From: Gordonia sp. OPL2
Lineage (GTDB): Bacteria > Actinomycetota > Actinomycetes > Mycobacteriales > Mycobacteriaceae
Assembly (NCBI RefSeq): GCF_003797825.1
Contig: NZ_RKME01000019.1
Coordinates: 1-64,000, forward strand
Length of the DNA: 64,000 nt
Reading direction: 5' to 3'
The notes beneath the pieces were generated by a model, which saw only the letters and a list, made by a program, of their open reading frames with translations, was not told where the DNA came from and searched no databases. Positions 1 to 8,984 of this stretch are shown here, piece by piece; position 1 is the first letter of the stretch; each line of letters begins with the position of its first letter. The translations under genes and the position numbers were made by a program.

Positions 1-1784
1 GGTGCGGGTGGGGTGTCGGCATCGAATCGGGCGCGCGTCAGGTAGGCATCGTCGACGACGACCTCGGCGGATACGGCGTCGGCGATCAGGGCACGCCGAC
101 GCGGCGGTTGCTGGGGCTCGACCGGCACGTATGCGGCGCCGACGGTGAGGATCGCATAGACGGCGCAGACCTGGGCCACACCTCGTGGCAGAGAGACCAC
201 CACTCGATCCCCTGCGGTGACACCGTCGGCGACCAGGGTCGCGGCGAGTCCGCGGCGCAGGGCATCGATGTCGGCGTATGTCCATGTGCGCCCGTCGAAT
301 TCGACCGCCACGGCATCCGGATGATCATCCACCCGTCGCGCGAACCCGTCGAGCAGTCGCGCGTCGTCGCCGGGCACCGCGCGTCGCGGTCCGGTCCCGG
401 CATCACGAAGCGCGTCGTCCTCCCCGTCCAGCAGGAGGTCGATGTCGGCGATCGGGACGGCCGGCTCGGCCAGGAGGCGCTCGGTGAGGGCGAGGAAGCG
501 ACGGAGATGGAGGTCGAGTTCGGCCTGGGTGTACAGCCCGGGATTGCCATGCAGGTCGATGACGAGACGTTCGCCCGGACCGGCCTGATACAGGTTGATC
601 CGCAGGTCCTCGAGAATCCCCGATGACAGGATCTGGTAATCGACACGCGCGCCGGACAACTCGATGGGCTTGTCGAAGAACATCATGTTCACGATGGGAC
701 CGAACGAGGCGGTCGTCGAACTCGCCATCCCCGCGTCGACGCGGATGTCCTCGAATCGGTAGCGCTGGTGGCGCAACGCGCCCGTCATCTCGACGCGCAA
801 CTGGTCGACGAGTGCGGTCATCGAGGTGTGGGTGATGTCGCGACCGACGATCGGCAGCATGTTCGACACCATGCCGCCGGCACGCTTGATGCGGGCGGTC
901 GCGCGGCCGGTGACCGGCAGGCTGAGGACGACGTCGTCGGTGCCCGTCATCCGGGCGAGATAGGCCGAGAAGGCGGCGGTCAACACGACCGCGGCGGAAC
1001 TCCCACAGTCGTCGGCGACATGGTCGAGACTCTTGTGGGTAACCGTGTCGAGTGTGGTCCGGGCGAGGAGATTGACCGGCCGCAGCGGGGCGATCGTCGA
1101 CGTCCCGGCAAGGCTGACTCGCTCGGGCAGTTCCGCGACCCGGGCCGACCAGTGTTCCCGGTCGGCGGCACGTCGCCGACTGTCGGCGTAGGCGGCGTCG
1201 TCGGCGACGAGCTCCGCCAGATCCGCACGACGGGGGTCGGCATGGTCACGACCGGCCAGCGCCGCGTTGTACCGCTCGAGGACCTGCTGGATGCAGGTGA
1301 GCGCGGCGTAGCCGTCGATGGCGATGTGATGACCCCGCAGGTACCAGAAGGCACGGTCGTCGGCGACTCGCAGGAGACTGGTGACCGCGAGCCTGTCGGA
1401 GAGCACGTCGATGGTGCGCTGGTGGTCGGCGGCCATCCACTCCTGGGCGGACGCGAACGGATCATCACGGTCGCGGAGGTCGACGATGTCGAGCCGGAAG
1501 CCGACTCCGGCGTCGACGACCTGGGCCGGTACCCCGTCGGTCTCGACGATCCTGGTGAACGGCGACTGCAGATCCCAGCCGACCTCACCGACAACGCGGC
1601 TGAACAGGTCGATGTCGAGCGGCCGATCGTCGTCCTGGATGTCGAGATAGTGGGCGATGATGACCGAGTACTCGGTCGAGAGGTTCTCGGCGAACCACAT
1701 CCCGCGCTGCGCAGCGGTGAGCTCGAGTGGCTGGTTCCCCGAGACCGCGGCGGCGCGAGTGATCGCGCTTTCGGTCGGGTCCAT
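1..1784 (-). CDS. Nonribosomal peptide synthetase, N-terminal part (condensation + start of adenylation domain)
   Basis: Reading from ATG at 1784 gives an open frame that runs off the window after about 594 residues. It opens with a condensation domain: QRGMWFAE near residue 27 and the catalytic motif HHIAIDG at residues 152-158, which carries the second His that catalyses amide bond formation. From about residue 470 an adenylation domain begins, with WTYADID at about 501-507 and GAAYVPVEP near 550. Binding-pocket residues and carrier domain lie outside the window, so substrate and product cannot be named. A condensation domain at the very N-terminus suits a module that accepts an intermediate from another subunit or a starter acyl group. 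It is transcribed divergently from the small acetyltransferase-like gene. The class is certain; a siderophore or lipopeptide role would be a guess. Confidence 0.9.
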   Translation of the reverse strand, partial: MDPTESAITRAAAVSGNQPLELTAAQRGMWFAENLSTEYSVIIAHYLDIQDDDRPLDIDLFSRVVGEVGWDLQSPFTRIVETDGVPAQVVDAGVGFRLDIVDLRDRDDPFASAQEWMAADHQRTIDVLSDRLAVTSLLRVADDRAFWYLRGHHIAIDGYAALTCIQQVLERYNAALAGRDHADPRRADLAELVADDAAYADSRRRAADREHWSARVAELPERVSLAGTSTIAPLRPVNLLARTTLDTVTHKSLDHVADDCGSSAAVVLTAAFSAYLARMTGTDDVVLSLPVTGRATARIKRAGGMVSNMLPIVGRDITHTSMTALVDQLRVEMTGALRHQRYRFEDIRVDAGMASSTTASFGPIVNMMFFDKPIELSGARVDYQILSSGILEDLRINLYQAGPGERLVIDLHGNPGLYTQAELDLHLRRFLALTERLLAEPAVPIADIDLLLDGEDDALRDAGTGPRRAVPGDDARLLDGFARRVDDHPDAVAVEFDGRTWTYADIDALRRGLAATLVADGVTAGDRVVVSLPRGVAQVCAVYAILTVGAAYVPVEPQQPPRRRALIADAVSAEVVVDDAYLTRARFDADTPPA

Positions 1785-1967
1785 TCCACTCGCTCTCGTT
1801 CGGGCGAGGTGGAGAGGGTTGCCGACGTGCCAGAGCCCTTTTCTCGGGTCCTGCGCGTACCGGCGTCTCTCCACCGTCTCGTACGTTCACACCCGCCATC
1901 GCCGCACAGCCGTCCTGGCTGTCGGCGACAACGGTCCCCCGACCCGTTGGAACCACTGAACCGAATC

Positions 1968-1986
1968 GTTAGTATCTCGAACTAAC
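1968..1986. promoter_or_regulatory. Inverted repeat, possible operator upstream of the NRPS gene
   Basis: Perfect arms GTTAGT and ACTAAC are separated by seven bases, about 185 bases upstream of the NRPS start. The repeat overlaps sequences resembling a -10 element on either strand (TAGTAT on plus, GATACT on minus). It resembles an IdeR box only superficially: the TTAG/CTAA spacing is 9 rather than 11. The binding protein is unknown. Confidence 0.3.
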
Positions 1987-2047
1987 AAACCCGGATCACT
2001 GGTATGTCGTCTGCCGCGTTCGGTGCGTTACACGGCCGCGTCCTTCT

Positions 2048-2081
2048 CCGACGGAGAACCGTAGCGAATACCCTCCGTCGG
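2048..2081. repeat. Hairpin-forming inverted repeat
   Basis: Perfect 9-base arms CCGACGGAG and CTCCGTCGG with a 16-base loop lie between the divergent NRPS and GNAT-like genes. There is no following T-run and neither neighbouring gene ends here, so a terminator is unlikely. An operator or 5'-leader structure is more plausible. Confidence 0.35.
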
Positions 2082-2232
2082 ACGGTAATCGCGAACTCCG
2101 GTGCGTCGGCACAGTCGCAACTGTAGGGGCGAATCCTGTGTGGTTGCTGTCGAGCTCGCCGGGACTCGCCGTGAACACCGACCACGATCCCGCTGACCTG
2201 GGCGGACTTTGCGTCGACGTAGGCTCGAATCC

Positions 2233-2607
2233 ATGGCGACCGACAAGACCGGAGCACAGGCCTCCGTCACCGACAATCCCGCCGAACAGCGCTACGAGAT
2301 CGCCGTCTCCGACGCCGGCGGCGGCACCCCGGCGACTGCCGGTTTCACCGCTTATCGCGACCGCGAGGCGAACGGCGTCGCCGAGCGTGTGTTCTTCCAC
2401 ACCGAGGTGGGCGAGGAGTTCGGGGGGCGCGGGCTCGGGACCATCCTGATCACCGAGGCCCTCGACGACACCCGCGCCCACGGCCGAACCATCGTCGGCG
2501 TCTGCCCGATGGTTGCCGCCTTCCTCAAGAAGCACCCCGACTACGCGGACGCGACCCACCCGGTCACGCCCGAGGTCCTCACCTGGCTTCAGTCAGCGCT
2601 CGACTGA
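2233..2607 (+). CDS. Small GNAT-fold N-acetyltransferase-like protein (COG2388 type)
   Basis: A protein of 124 residues. The stretch HTEVGEEFGGRGLGTILITE carries the acetyl-CoA pyrophosphate loop (G-x-G-x-G/A type) of the minimal GNAT family COG2388/PF14542, followed by the family's typical VCPMVAAFLKKHPDY ending. These one-domain proteins lack the usual N-terminal half of GNAT enzymes, and their substrate is generally unknown. ATG at 2233 was chosen because homologous sequence starts soon after it. An in-frame GTG at 2209 is possible. The 3' end overlaps the convergent membrane-protein gene by about 15 bases, so the two transcripts are antisense to each other at their ends. Confidence 0.8.
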   Translation: MATDKTGAQASVTDNPAEQRYEIAVSDAGGGTPATAGFTAYRDREANGVAERVFFHTEVGEEFGGRGLGTILITEALDDTRAHGRTIVGVCPMVAAFLKKHPDYADATHPVTPEVLTWLQSALD

Positions 2608-3672
2608 CACCCGATCGCCCACGATGTCGCCGGTCTGCGTGCAGTCGTAGCGTCGGGTGCCGTCGGCGGCGTTGACGACGATCGTCGCGAGTGTGGGTCG
2701 TCCCGGCGGCATCACACGCGCGGTGACCCGCCCCTGCGCCACGGTGGCGAGCTCGTCGATGAGGACGTCGTCGAGGCGGCTCTGCACACCGCTGCCGACG
2801 GTGCCGCCGTCGTCGAGGAGCAGGACGGTCACCCCGCGTTCGCGGGCCTGCCAGACGGCGTCACGGACTCCGGGCGCCTGCCACGCGGAGGCGCGGATGC
2901 CGTCACGCAGTTGAGCCTCGACGAGGCGAGCGCCGGACACGTCGCCCGCGGTGAACCAGTGGGTGGCGGCGACCTGCTCGAGCAGCGGCCGCGCACGACT
3001 GTCGAGCCGGGCGAGTTGCCGGTCGCGCTCGGCGGCCGACGCAGCCGCGGCGGCGCCGGTTGCGGCATACCGGAGTTCCTGGGCACGCAGCAGACGGATG
3101 CTGTCGGCCATCGGCCGCAGGATCATCGCGGTGAGAGTTGCGAACAGCATCACCGGGTACACCCACGATGTGTAGCTCAGGCCGGTGACGAACCCGATGC
3201 CACGGAAGGCGCCCCACACGCCGGCGGACAACGACATCGCGAACGTGCCGACCCAGGCCGGCACCAGACGCCCGCGGACCGCGAGCAGCACCACCACCAC
3301 GATCCCGGAGATCGCGGCCGGAAGGCATTGCAGGCGGTCGTCGGGATTCTTCGGGATCGACCACCAGGCGATGGCGGTGCCGGCGACCATCAGGATCACC
3401 GCCGCGACGGCTGCGCGCATCGGCAACGGATCGCCGACGATGCGGACCAGCCCCGCGAGCACGCCCGCCAACAGCACGAATGCCACGATGAGCCCGGCCC
3501 AGCGCAGAGGCGAGTGAATGTTCATGCTCGACCCGAGGGTGACGACGACGTAGACCACGCCGTACGTGAGCAGGGCACCGGTCACCGGCCGGGAGCGGAG
3601 TCCGAACAGGTCGATGGACTGGGTGTCCTCCTGCGGTTCCGGCGCGGTGCCCGCCGTCGGCTCAGTGCTCAT
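2593..3672 (-). CDS. Kinase-like membrane partner protein, copy 2
   Basis: A protein of 359 residues with several hydrophobic segments between about residues 28 and 190, then a cytoplasmic C-terminal domain. The C-terminal part contains QLRDGIRA followed by GVTVLLLDDG. These look like worn versions of the N box and G1 box of a histidine-kinase ATPase, but the NxxxH and DxGxG residues are missing. It is a paralogue of the 4995-6095 product, sharing ARP-LEQ, QLRDGIRA, DAVW-AR-RGV and VLLLDDG. It starts inside the end of the upstream kinase gene (11-base overlap), so the two are probably made together and may form a heteromer. A catalytic kinase role is unlikely; its function is unknown. Confidence 0.75.
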   Translation of the reverse strand: MSTEPTAGTAPEPQEDTQSIDLFGLRSRPVTGALLTYGVVYVVVTLGSSMNIHSPLRWAGLIVAFVLLAGVLAGLVRIVGDPLPMRAAVAAVILMVAGTAIAWWSIPKNPDDRLQCLPAAISGIVVVVLLAVRGRLVPAWVGTFAMSLSAGVWGAFRGIGFVTGLSYTSWVYPVMLFATLTAMILRPMADSIRLLRAQELRYAATGAAAAASAAERDRQLARLDSRARPLLEQVAATHWFTAGDVSGARLVEAQLRDGIRASAWQAPGVRDAVWQARERGVTVLLLDDGGTVGSGVQSRLDDVLIDELATVAQGRVTARVMPPGRPTLATIVVNAADGTRRYDCTQTGDIVGDRVSVER

Positions 3673-4939
3673 CGCGCACCCACCTCAGCACGACCGTCGT
3701 CCCGCGGCCCGTTGCACTGCGCACCTCGGAGTCCCCACCGGCCACCGACGCCATGCGCCGGCGTATCGCCACCGCCACCCCCAGCCGCTCCGGGGGGACC
3801 TGACCGGGATCGAAACCCCGCCCGTCGTCGACGACGGCGACGGTGACGCGGTCCGCCCGGAAGTCGCCGACGACAAGACACGACGCCGCCGGACCCGCGT
3901 GGCGGCCCACGTTTCGGATCGCCTCGCACATCGCGTCGTTCACGGCGGCGACCACATCCGTGGGATAGCGGGCGTCCGGTGACCGCTCGACCGAGAATTC
4001 CCGCTCGACCGAGTCGTCGGTGGTGGCGATCGCGGTGCGCACCCGCTGGACGAACTCGTCGACCCCGACAACCGGACGTCGCGGCTCGTCGTCGTCACGG
4101 TGATCGAGTTCGTCGAGTGCCGAGGTCGCCTGCGAGACCAGTGCCGAGGCCGGCCGGCCGACGTCGATGGCCAGGAGGATCGCGATGACCTTGTCATGGA
4201 TGAGTGCCGCGAACCGCGCGCGCTCGGCACCCTGAGCGGTCGACGCGGCCGAGTCCGCTGCGGACTCCATCGCCGAGGATCGAGTCTCGTCCAAAACGCC
4301 CGCGGTGCGCACGGCCATCACGGCGATCGCGAGGAACACACAGTTGAGGGCCATCGTGAGCAGCGCGCCGAGGAACAGCTGCGGGCGCAGTTCCGAGTAC
4401 AGCCCGAGCTGATTGGCGGCCGTGGTGAGCGTCGTCGAGACGACGATGTGCGCGATCGCGAGCCGGGCGTGCCCGGCGATGCCGAACACCAGTCCGGCCA
4501 CTCCCGGGAACTGCACGAGCCACACGCTCCACCACGATGTGTCGGCCGCGACGTGACCGTTCCACGCGACGAACCACAGACCGACCGCGGCGAGGAAGCT
4601 GCCACTGCAGAGCCCGGCCAGTGCGGTCAGGTGAGTCAGTGATTCCCGGTAGGTCGCGGCGATCACCAGCAGCGCCGGACCCGCCACCAGAAGGGCGCTG
4701 AGCGGGGCCCACCAGAACGCGGTCAGGTCGGCGCGCGCGGCGATCAAGGGCGACAGACCGGCGGTGAAGATGAGCAGACCGAAACCGATGACACGCGCCC
4801 CGATGCGCCGCACACGGGCGAGAGCGCTGCCGTCGGACGGCCCGGCCAGCCGCTCCCGCCAGACACCACCGTGTCCTGACTCCGCGGCCGCCGCGTGTCC
4901 GCCCGCGGTCGTCGTGGAAAGCTGCGTCAACCCGATCAT
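3662..4939 (-). CDS. Membrane sensor histidine kinase, NarX/DesK-like, copy 2
   Basis: A protein of 425 residues. Several membrane segments fill about residues 50-210, followed by an H-box-like stretch FAALIHDKVIAILLA, in which the His before Asp would be the phospho-acceptor. The C-terminal ATPase domain has N box EAIRNVGRHAG, G1 box VVDDGRGFDP and a final ATGRGTTVVLRW, all typical of the NarL-partner kinase family. It is the first gene of a two-gene unit with the kinase-like membrane partner, and closely resembles the kinase at 6092-7324. No response regulator gene is present in the window, so its target is unknown. The signal sensed is also unknown. The ATG at 4939 is not strongly supported by a ribosome binding site. 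Confidence 0.8.
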   Translation of the reverse strand: MIGLTQLSTTTAGGHAAAAESGHGGVWRERLAGPSDGSALARVRRIGARVIGFGLLIFTAGLSPLIAARADLTAFWWAPLSALLVAGPALLVIAATYRESLTHLTALAGLCSGSFLAAVGLWFVAWNGHVAADTSWWSVWLVQFPGVAGLVFGIAGHARLAIAHIVVSTTLTTAANQLGLYSELRPQLFLGALLTMALNCVFLAIAVMAVRTAGVLDETRSSAMESAADSAASTAQGAERARFAALIHDKVIAILLAIDVGRPASALVSQATSALDELDHRDDDEPRRPVVGVDEFVQRVRTAIATTDDSVEREFSVERSPDARYPTDVVAAVNDAMCEAIRNVGRHAGPAASCLVVGDFRADRVTVAVVDDGRGFDPGQVPPERLGVAVAIRRRMASVAGGDSEVRSATGRGTTVVLRWVRDEH

Positions 4940-4994
4940 CTCCGTCTGTCTGCGGCGGCGACGATGCCGGCGCGCCGCATCCGGTCCGGCCCGT

Positions 4995-6095
4995 CTACGC
5001 GGTGACCGACCCGGTTCTCACTGCGACGATACCGTCGGTGCCGCATTCGACCCGACGGAAGTCCGGTCCGGTGTTCGCGACGATGGTGGCCAGCAGTCCG
5101 CGATCCGGCGGCAGGATGCGGGCGGTCACCTGCCCGTGGGCGGCTCGCGTGAGTTCGGCGACGAGCAACCGTCGCAGTCGGTCGGCGAGGTCCGGGCGTT
5201 CCGGGTCGAGGGCGCCGTCGTCGAGCAGCAGGACGCTCACACCTCGTCGCCGTGCCGCCCACACGGCATCACTGACCTGTTTCGAGTTCCATCCCGGGGC
5301 ACGGATGCCGTCGCGGAGCTGACCTTCGGTGAGCCGGGACGCCACGACCTCGTCAGCGGTGAAGCGATGGCCGTCCACGATCTGTTCCAGGATCGGCCGG
5401 GCCCGTCGGTCCAACTGGCGCAGTTGCCGATTGCGTTCGGCAGCCGCAGCGGCGGTCGCGGCCTCGGTGGTCGCCTGCTCGACAGCACGCTCGGCCAGCA
5501 TGCGGATTCGGGCTTCCATCGGCCGACCCATCACCACGAACAGCATCGCCAGCATCATGACCGGGTAACAGAACAGGGTGTTGCCGGCGCCGACGACCGC
5601 ACCGACACCGATCGCCGCTCCCCACGCCCCGGCGACGACGCTGCCACACGCCGCCGCCGTCCAGGCGACGAACGGCCTGCCCTGCAATGCCAGCAGCGTC
5701 AGCACGATCGTCATCGCCGACACCGGCGGTGCGGTCTGCAGCGTCTGATAACTGGCCCCGGGGATGCTCCACAGCGAGATCGCGAGTCCACACACCGCAA
5801 GCGCACCGATGACAGCCGCCCGCGGCACCGGACAACGGGTTCCACGCGTACGGATCACGATCGCGGTCGCCGCCACGAACACCGCGAACCCGGCGGCCAG
5901 TCCCACCCAGCTCCACACCGCCTCGATCTCGGCGCACGCCCACCCCAGCACGATGACATAGGCAACGGCGAACGCCCCGACGGCCCACACCACCGTCGAC
6001 GACCCGAGTCCGAACAGGTCGACCGTCGCGTCGTCCGGTCCACGGCTGCCGGCGTCACGGGCGCCGGGTCGGCCCGACCGCACCGTGCCGATCAC
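4995..6095 (-). CDS. Kinase-like membrane partner protein, copy 1
   Basis: A protein of 366 residues starting at GTG 6095, where GTGA overlaps the stop codon of the upstream kinase. That overlap is why this start is preferred to the longer frame. The N-terminal half has multiple hydrophobic segments. The C-terminal half contains QLRDGIRAPGW and GVSVLLLDDG, degenerate counterparts of kinase N and G1 boxes without the key catalytic residues. It pairs with the kinase at 6092-7324 exactly as its paralogue at 2593-3672 pairs with the kinase at 3662-4939. It may be a regulatory or dimerisation partner of the kinase; function unknown. Confidence 0.75.
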   Translation of the reverse strand: MIGTVRSGRPGARDAGSRGPDDATVDLFGLGSSTVVWAVGAFAVAYVIVLGWACAEIEAVWSWVGLAAGFAVFVAATAIVIRTRGTRCPVPRAAVIGALAVCGLAISLWSIPGASYQTLQTAPPVSAMTIVLTLLALQGRPFVAWTAAACGSVVAGAWGAAIGVGAVVGAGNTLFCYPVMMLAMLFVVMGRPMEARIRMLAERAVEQATTEAATAAAAAERNRQLRQLDRRARPILEQIVDGHRFTADEVVASRLTEGQLRDGIRAPGWNSKQVSDAVWAARRRGVSVLLLDDGALDPERPDLADRLRRLLVAELTRAAHGQVTARILPPDRGLLATIVANTGPDFRRVECGTDGIVAVRTGSVTA

Positions 6096-7324
6096 GGTCG
6101 ACGCCAATCGAGGACCACGGTGGTGCCACACCCTGGCGCACTGCGGATCTCCGCGAGGCCGCCCGGCACCGTCTCCATCCGACCGCGGATACCCACCGCG
6201 ACGCCGAACCGCTCGGGCCGGACCTCTGCGGGATCGAACCCGACCCCGTCGTCGGAGATCGTCACCCGAACGGTGTCGGCACCGAACTCTGCGACGAGGG
6301 CGCATCGTGTTCCGGGACCGGCATGCCGACGCCAGTTCCGAATCGCCTCGCCCGCCGACTCGGTGATCGCCGTCATCGCCGCGTGCGGATAGCTCACCTC
6401 GGCCTCGGGTACCGCGACGTCGCAGCGGACCTGATCGCTGACGGTGTCGGCCATCTCGGCCAGCCTCGCGGCGAACTGCGCGGCGTCGATCGGCTGGTGC
6501 TCCGGCTCATCGCCACGATCGAGTTCATCGAGGGCTGCTGCGGCCTGTGCGATGAGGCGCGGGTCCGGCGTCCCGCTCCGGACGGCGAGCAGCGCGGCGA
6601 TCACGTTGTCGTGGATGAGCGCGGCGAAGCGCGCCCGTTCCGCCTCGGCCGCGATGTCGGCCGCGACGGTCGCCGCGGCGGCCAGCATGTCGGCGCGGCG
6701 GGCGTCGAGCGACCAGACGTTGCGGGTCGTGGCGTATGCGACCGCGACGAACACGCCGCCGAGCGTGATCGTCAACGGGGCGCTGAGCAATTGCGAGAGG
6801 TGCACCTCGCCGTAGCGTCCGAGCTGATTGGCGACGTGCACGAGAAGGGTCGCGACGACGAGATGGACCAGCGCCCAGCGTGTTCGGGACACCAGAACCA
6901 GGGCGATACTCGCCACCGGCGGGAACTGCACCAACCAGACCGCCCAGCGATCCGGCTCGGTCTCGCCGTTCCACGCGACGAACCAGAGCAGGGCGGCGGC
7001 GATGTAGCCGATCGAACATGCCCCCGCGAGAGGAACCAGCCCTCGCGGCACCGCCCGGAACGTGGCGATCACCATCAGGGTCGGCGGCCCGGCCACGAGC
7101 ACCATGCTCAGCGGGGTCCACCAGGCGGCGGTGAGGTCGGCGCGTGCGATCGCGACCGGTGTCATCACCGCGATGAACACCAACAGGCCCAACCCGACGA
7201 ATCGCGTCCCGACCCGTTCGAGTCGTCCCACATCCGAGTCGTCGGAACGGATCCCGCCGCCGAAGCCCTCGAGGTAGTCGCTCACCGCACGCCGGACGTC
7301 GAGCCGTCGGTCGAGCACCACCAT
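6092..7324 (-). CDS. Membrane sensor histidine kinase, NarX/DesK-like, copy 1
   Basis: About 410 residues from ATG 7324; an in-frame ATG at 7375 is an alternative. Hydrophobic segments at roughly residues 40-200 precede FAALIHDNVIAALLA (H-box-like) and an ATPase domain with EAIRNWRRHAGPG, ISDDGVGFDP and GCGTTVVLDW. It belongs to the NarL-partner kinase family. The stop codon overlaps the GTG of the kinase-like partner gene by four bases, which indicates translational coupling. It is a paralogue of the kinase at 3662-4939, so the region arose by tandem duplication of a two-gene unit. No cognate response regulator lies in the window. Confidence 0.8.
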   Translation of the reverse strand: MVVLDRRLDVRRAVSDYLEGFGGGIRSDDSDVGRLERVGTRFVGLGLLVFIAVMTPVAIARADLTAAWWTPLSMVLVAGPPTLMVIATFRAVPRGLVPLAGACSIGYIAAALLWFVAWNGETEPDRWAVWLVQFPPVASIALVLVSRTRWALVHLVVATLLVHVANQLGRYGEVHLSQLLSAPLTITLGGVFVAVAYATTRNVWSLDARRADMLAAAATVAADIAAEAERARFAALIHDNVIAALLAVRSGTPDPRLIAQAAAALDELDRGDEPEHQPIDAAQFAARLAEMADTVSDQVRCDVAVPEAEVSYPHAAMTAITESAGEAIRNWRRHAGPGTRCALVAEFGADTVRVTISDDGVGFDPAEVRPERFGVAVGIRGRMETVPGGLAEIRSAPGCGTTVVLDWRRP

Positions 7325-7410
7325 GCGTTTCACCGTCGTCGAGGGCAGGCCACCACCACCGGGTCTGCGATGCATCGAGAGTACTGTGCACCGAGCCGCT
7401 CGGCAGCAGG

Positions 7411-8862
7411 TCAGCGGTAGATCTGCCAACCCCACCCGACGAGTGACACCTCGACCGACCCGTCGTCGGCGACCGGTACGCGTTCCCCGGACAGCGGATT
7501 CCTCAGGTGCGACGGCAGATCCGCCCAGCCGGTCGGGATGCGGCCGGTCGCCGTCTCGTCGGAGACGTTGAGGACGATCAGCCATCGGTCGTCGTCGGCG
7601 GTGCGTGTCCAGGCGATCACGGTGGGCGCGGCGTCGTCGGTGCCGCACAGGTCGAGCCGGCCGTCGCGCAAACCCGCAGTGGCGAGCAGTCCCAGGAGCG
7701 CGCGATAGAACAGTGCGCGGTCGGTGTCGACGGGTTCGTCGGCGAATCGGCCGAGCTGCACCGGGAGTCGTCGTCGGCGACCGTCGAGCTGACCCTGGTG
7801 GATCAGTCGCGGCCCGGCCTGGGTGAGAGCCGCGACCGCCGCCTGGCGATCGCGGTCACCGAAGGCCACCGGCGCACGTGGTTCGTCGTGGTTCTCGATG
7901 AAGCGAAGCAGGTGTCGGCCGGCGGGTGGCCCGGCGGACATCACCTCGCGCAGGGTCGTCGGAGCATCTCGCACGGCGTCGTAGAACCGTTTGTCGTAAC
8001 ACTGATCGAAACCGTCGGCGAGCAGCGCAGGCTCGGTGTCCCAGTAGGCCTCGGCGATGAACACGAAATCGGGATACCGGGCACGCACGCCCTCGATGAC
8101 CGGCGGCCAGAACTCGTCGTCGGGGATCGGCCCGGCCCGCTCTCCCCACGTCCGGGCGAACACATCGTTCCTCACGAGCATCGCCATGTCGCACCGCACG
8201 CCGTCGCAGCGGGCGGCGATCGCGGTCACGGTGGCGCGCGTCGCCGCCCGCAGACCGTCGCTGAACGCGTTGACCTGCACGACATCCCGCCAGGCCGGAA
8301 AGTACGGATCCCGGCCGTTGGCGATCACCGCGTCCCCCACCGCCACGAACGACAGAGGATCACGGTCGAGGTCGTCGGCGCTGCCGCGGATGAACCAGTC
8401 GGGATGCTCGGCGACCCAGGGATGGTCGACGGCAACATGATTGGGGACGAGATCGAGGATCAGGCCGACGCCGCGGTCGGCGAGGGCACGTCGGGCGGTC
8501 GCGAGTGCCGCGGGCCCGCCCAGGTGGTCGTCGACGATGTAGTCACGCACCGAATACGGCGACCCGACGACGTCCCCGGGCTCGAAGTCGGGCATCGTCG
8601 AGGCGAACCACGCCATCAGCGGGTCGTCGGCGCGGGCGATGGCCACCCCGGCCGGGCTGCGCCGCCAGACCCCCATGAGCCACACCGCGTCGAATCCGCG
8701 GTCGGCGATCCCATCCCACTCGTCGTCGGGGACGTCGGCGAGCGTGACCGACCGGCCGGCCGCGCGGCTCAGTGCCGTCAGCCACGGCCAGGTGTTGATC
8801 TCGTAGATGAGCGGCCACGCCGGGATGCGAACAGGGCCGGCATCGTCGGGGACGGGATGCAT
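7411..8862 (-). CDS. Alpha-amylase-family glycoside hydrolase (GH13)
   Basis: A protein of 483 residues with all four GH13 signature regions in order: DLVPNHV (region I), GVRCDMA (region II, Asp nucleophile), FIAEAYWD (region III, Glu acid/base) and ENHDEPR (region IV). The catalytic triad Asp-Glu-Asp is therefore intact. There is no signal peptide, so it should act in the cytoplasm on alpha-glucans, maltooligosaccharides, trehalose or a related substrate; the sequence does not decide which. A short beta-sandwich-like end (WLIVLNVSDETATG and onward) closes the protein. It follows the S10 operon on the same strand but is separated by the strong terminator at 8925-8964, so it probably has its own promoter. 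Confidence 0.85.
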   Translation of the reverse strand: MHPVPDDAGPVRIPAWPLIYEINTWPWLTALSRAAGRSVTLADVPDDEWDGIADRGFDAVWLMGVWRRSPAGVAIARADDPLMAWFASTMPDFEPGDVVGSPYSVRDYIVDDHLGGPAALATARRALADRGVGLILDLVPNHVAVDHPWVAEHPDWFIRGSADDLDRDPLSFVAVGDAVIANGRDPYFPAWRDVVQVNAFSDGLRAATRATVTAIAARCDGVRCDMAMLVRNDVFARTWGERAGPIPDDEFWPPVIEGVRARYPDFVFIAEAYWDTEPALLADGFDQCYDKRFYDAVRDAPTTLREVMSAGPPAGRHLLRFIENHDEPRAPVAFGDRDRQAAVAALTQAGPRLIHQGQLDGRRRRLPVQLGRFADEPVDTDRALFYRALLGLLATAGLRDGRLDLCGTDDAAPTVIAWTRTADDDRWLIVLNVSDETATGRIPTGWADLPSHLRNPLSGERVPVADDGSVEVSLVGWGWQIYR

Positions 8863-8924
8863 GAGGTCTGTCTACCGTACGGCCGACCGACCGGCAGCCC
8901 CATCGGAACGACCGGGGGAGAATG

Positions 8925-8964
8925 GCGAACGGCCCGCTCCCCTACCGGGGAACGGGCCGTTCGC
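8925..8964 (-). terminator. Rho-independent-type terminator after the S10 operon
   Basis: Perfect 12-base arms GCGAACGGCCCG and CGGGCCGTTCGC begin about 20 bases after the rpsQ stop. Inside the loop TCCCC and GGGGA extend the stem around a TACC tip, with one mismatched pair between the two stem parts. There is no long U-run, which is common for actinobacterial terminators. It closes the 11-gene ribosomal operon. Confidence 0.85.
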
Positions 8965-8984
8965 GAATCTCCGAGGAGAGTGGC

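Larger units (their letters stand above)
1785..2232. other. Divergent intergenic region between NRPS and GNAT-like gene
   Basis: About 450 bases with no convincing gene. It should carry promoters for the NRPS (minus) and the GNAT-like gene (plus). Two inverted repeats are visible and are listed separately. Nothing else is recognised. Confidence 0.6.

Noticed and set aside
1968..1986. IdeR iron box upstream of the NRPS gene
   Set aside because: The TTAG and CTAA ends are spaced 9 apart rather than 11, and the inner GGTTAGGCTAACC-like core is missing.
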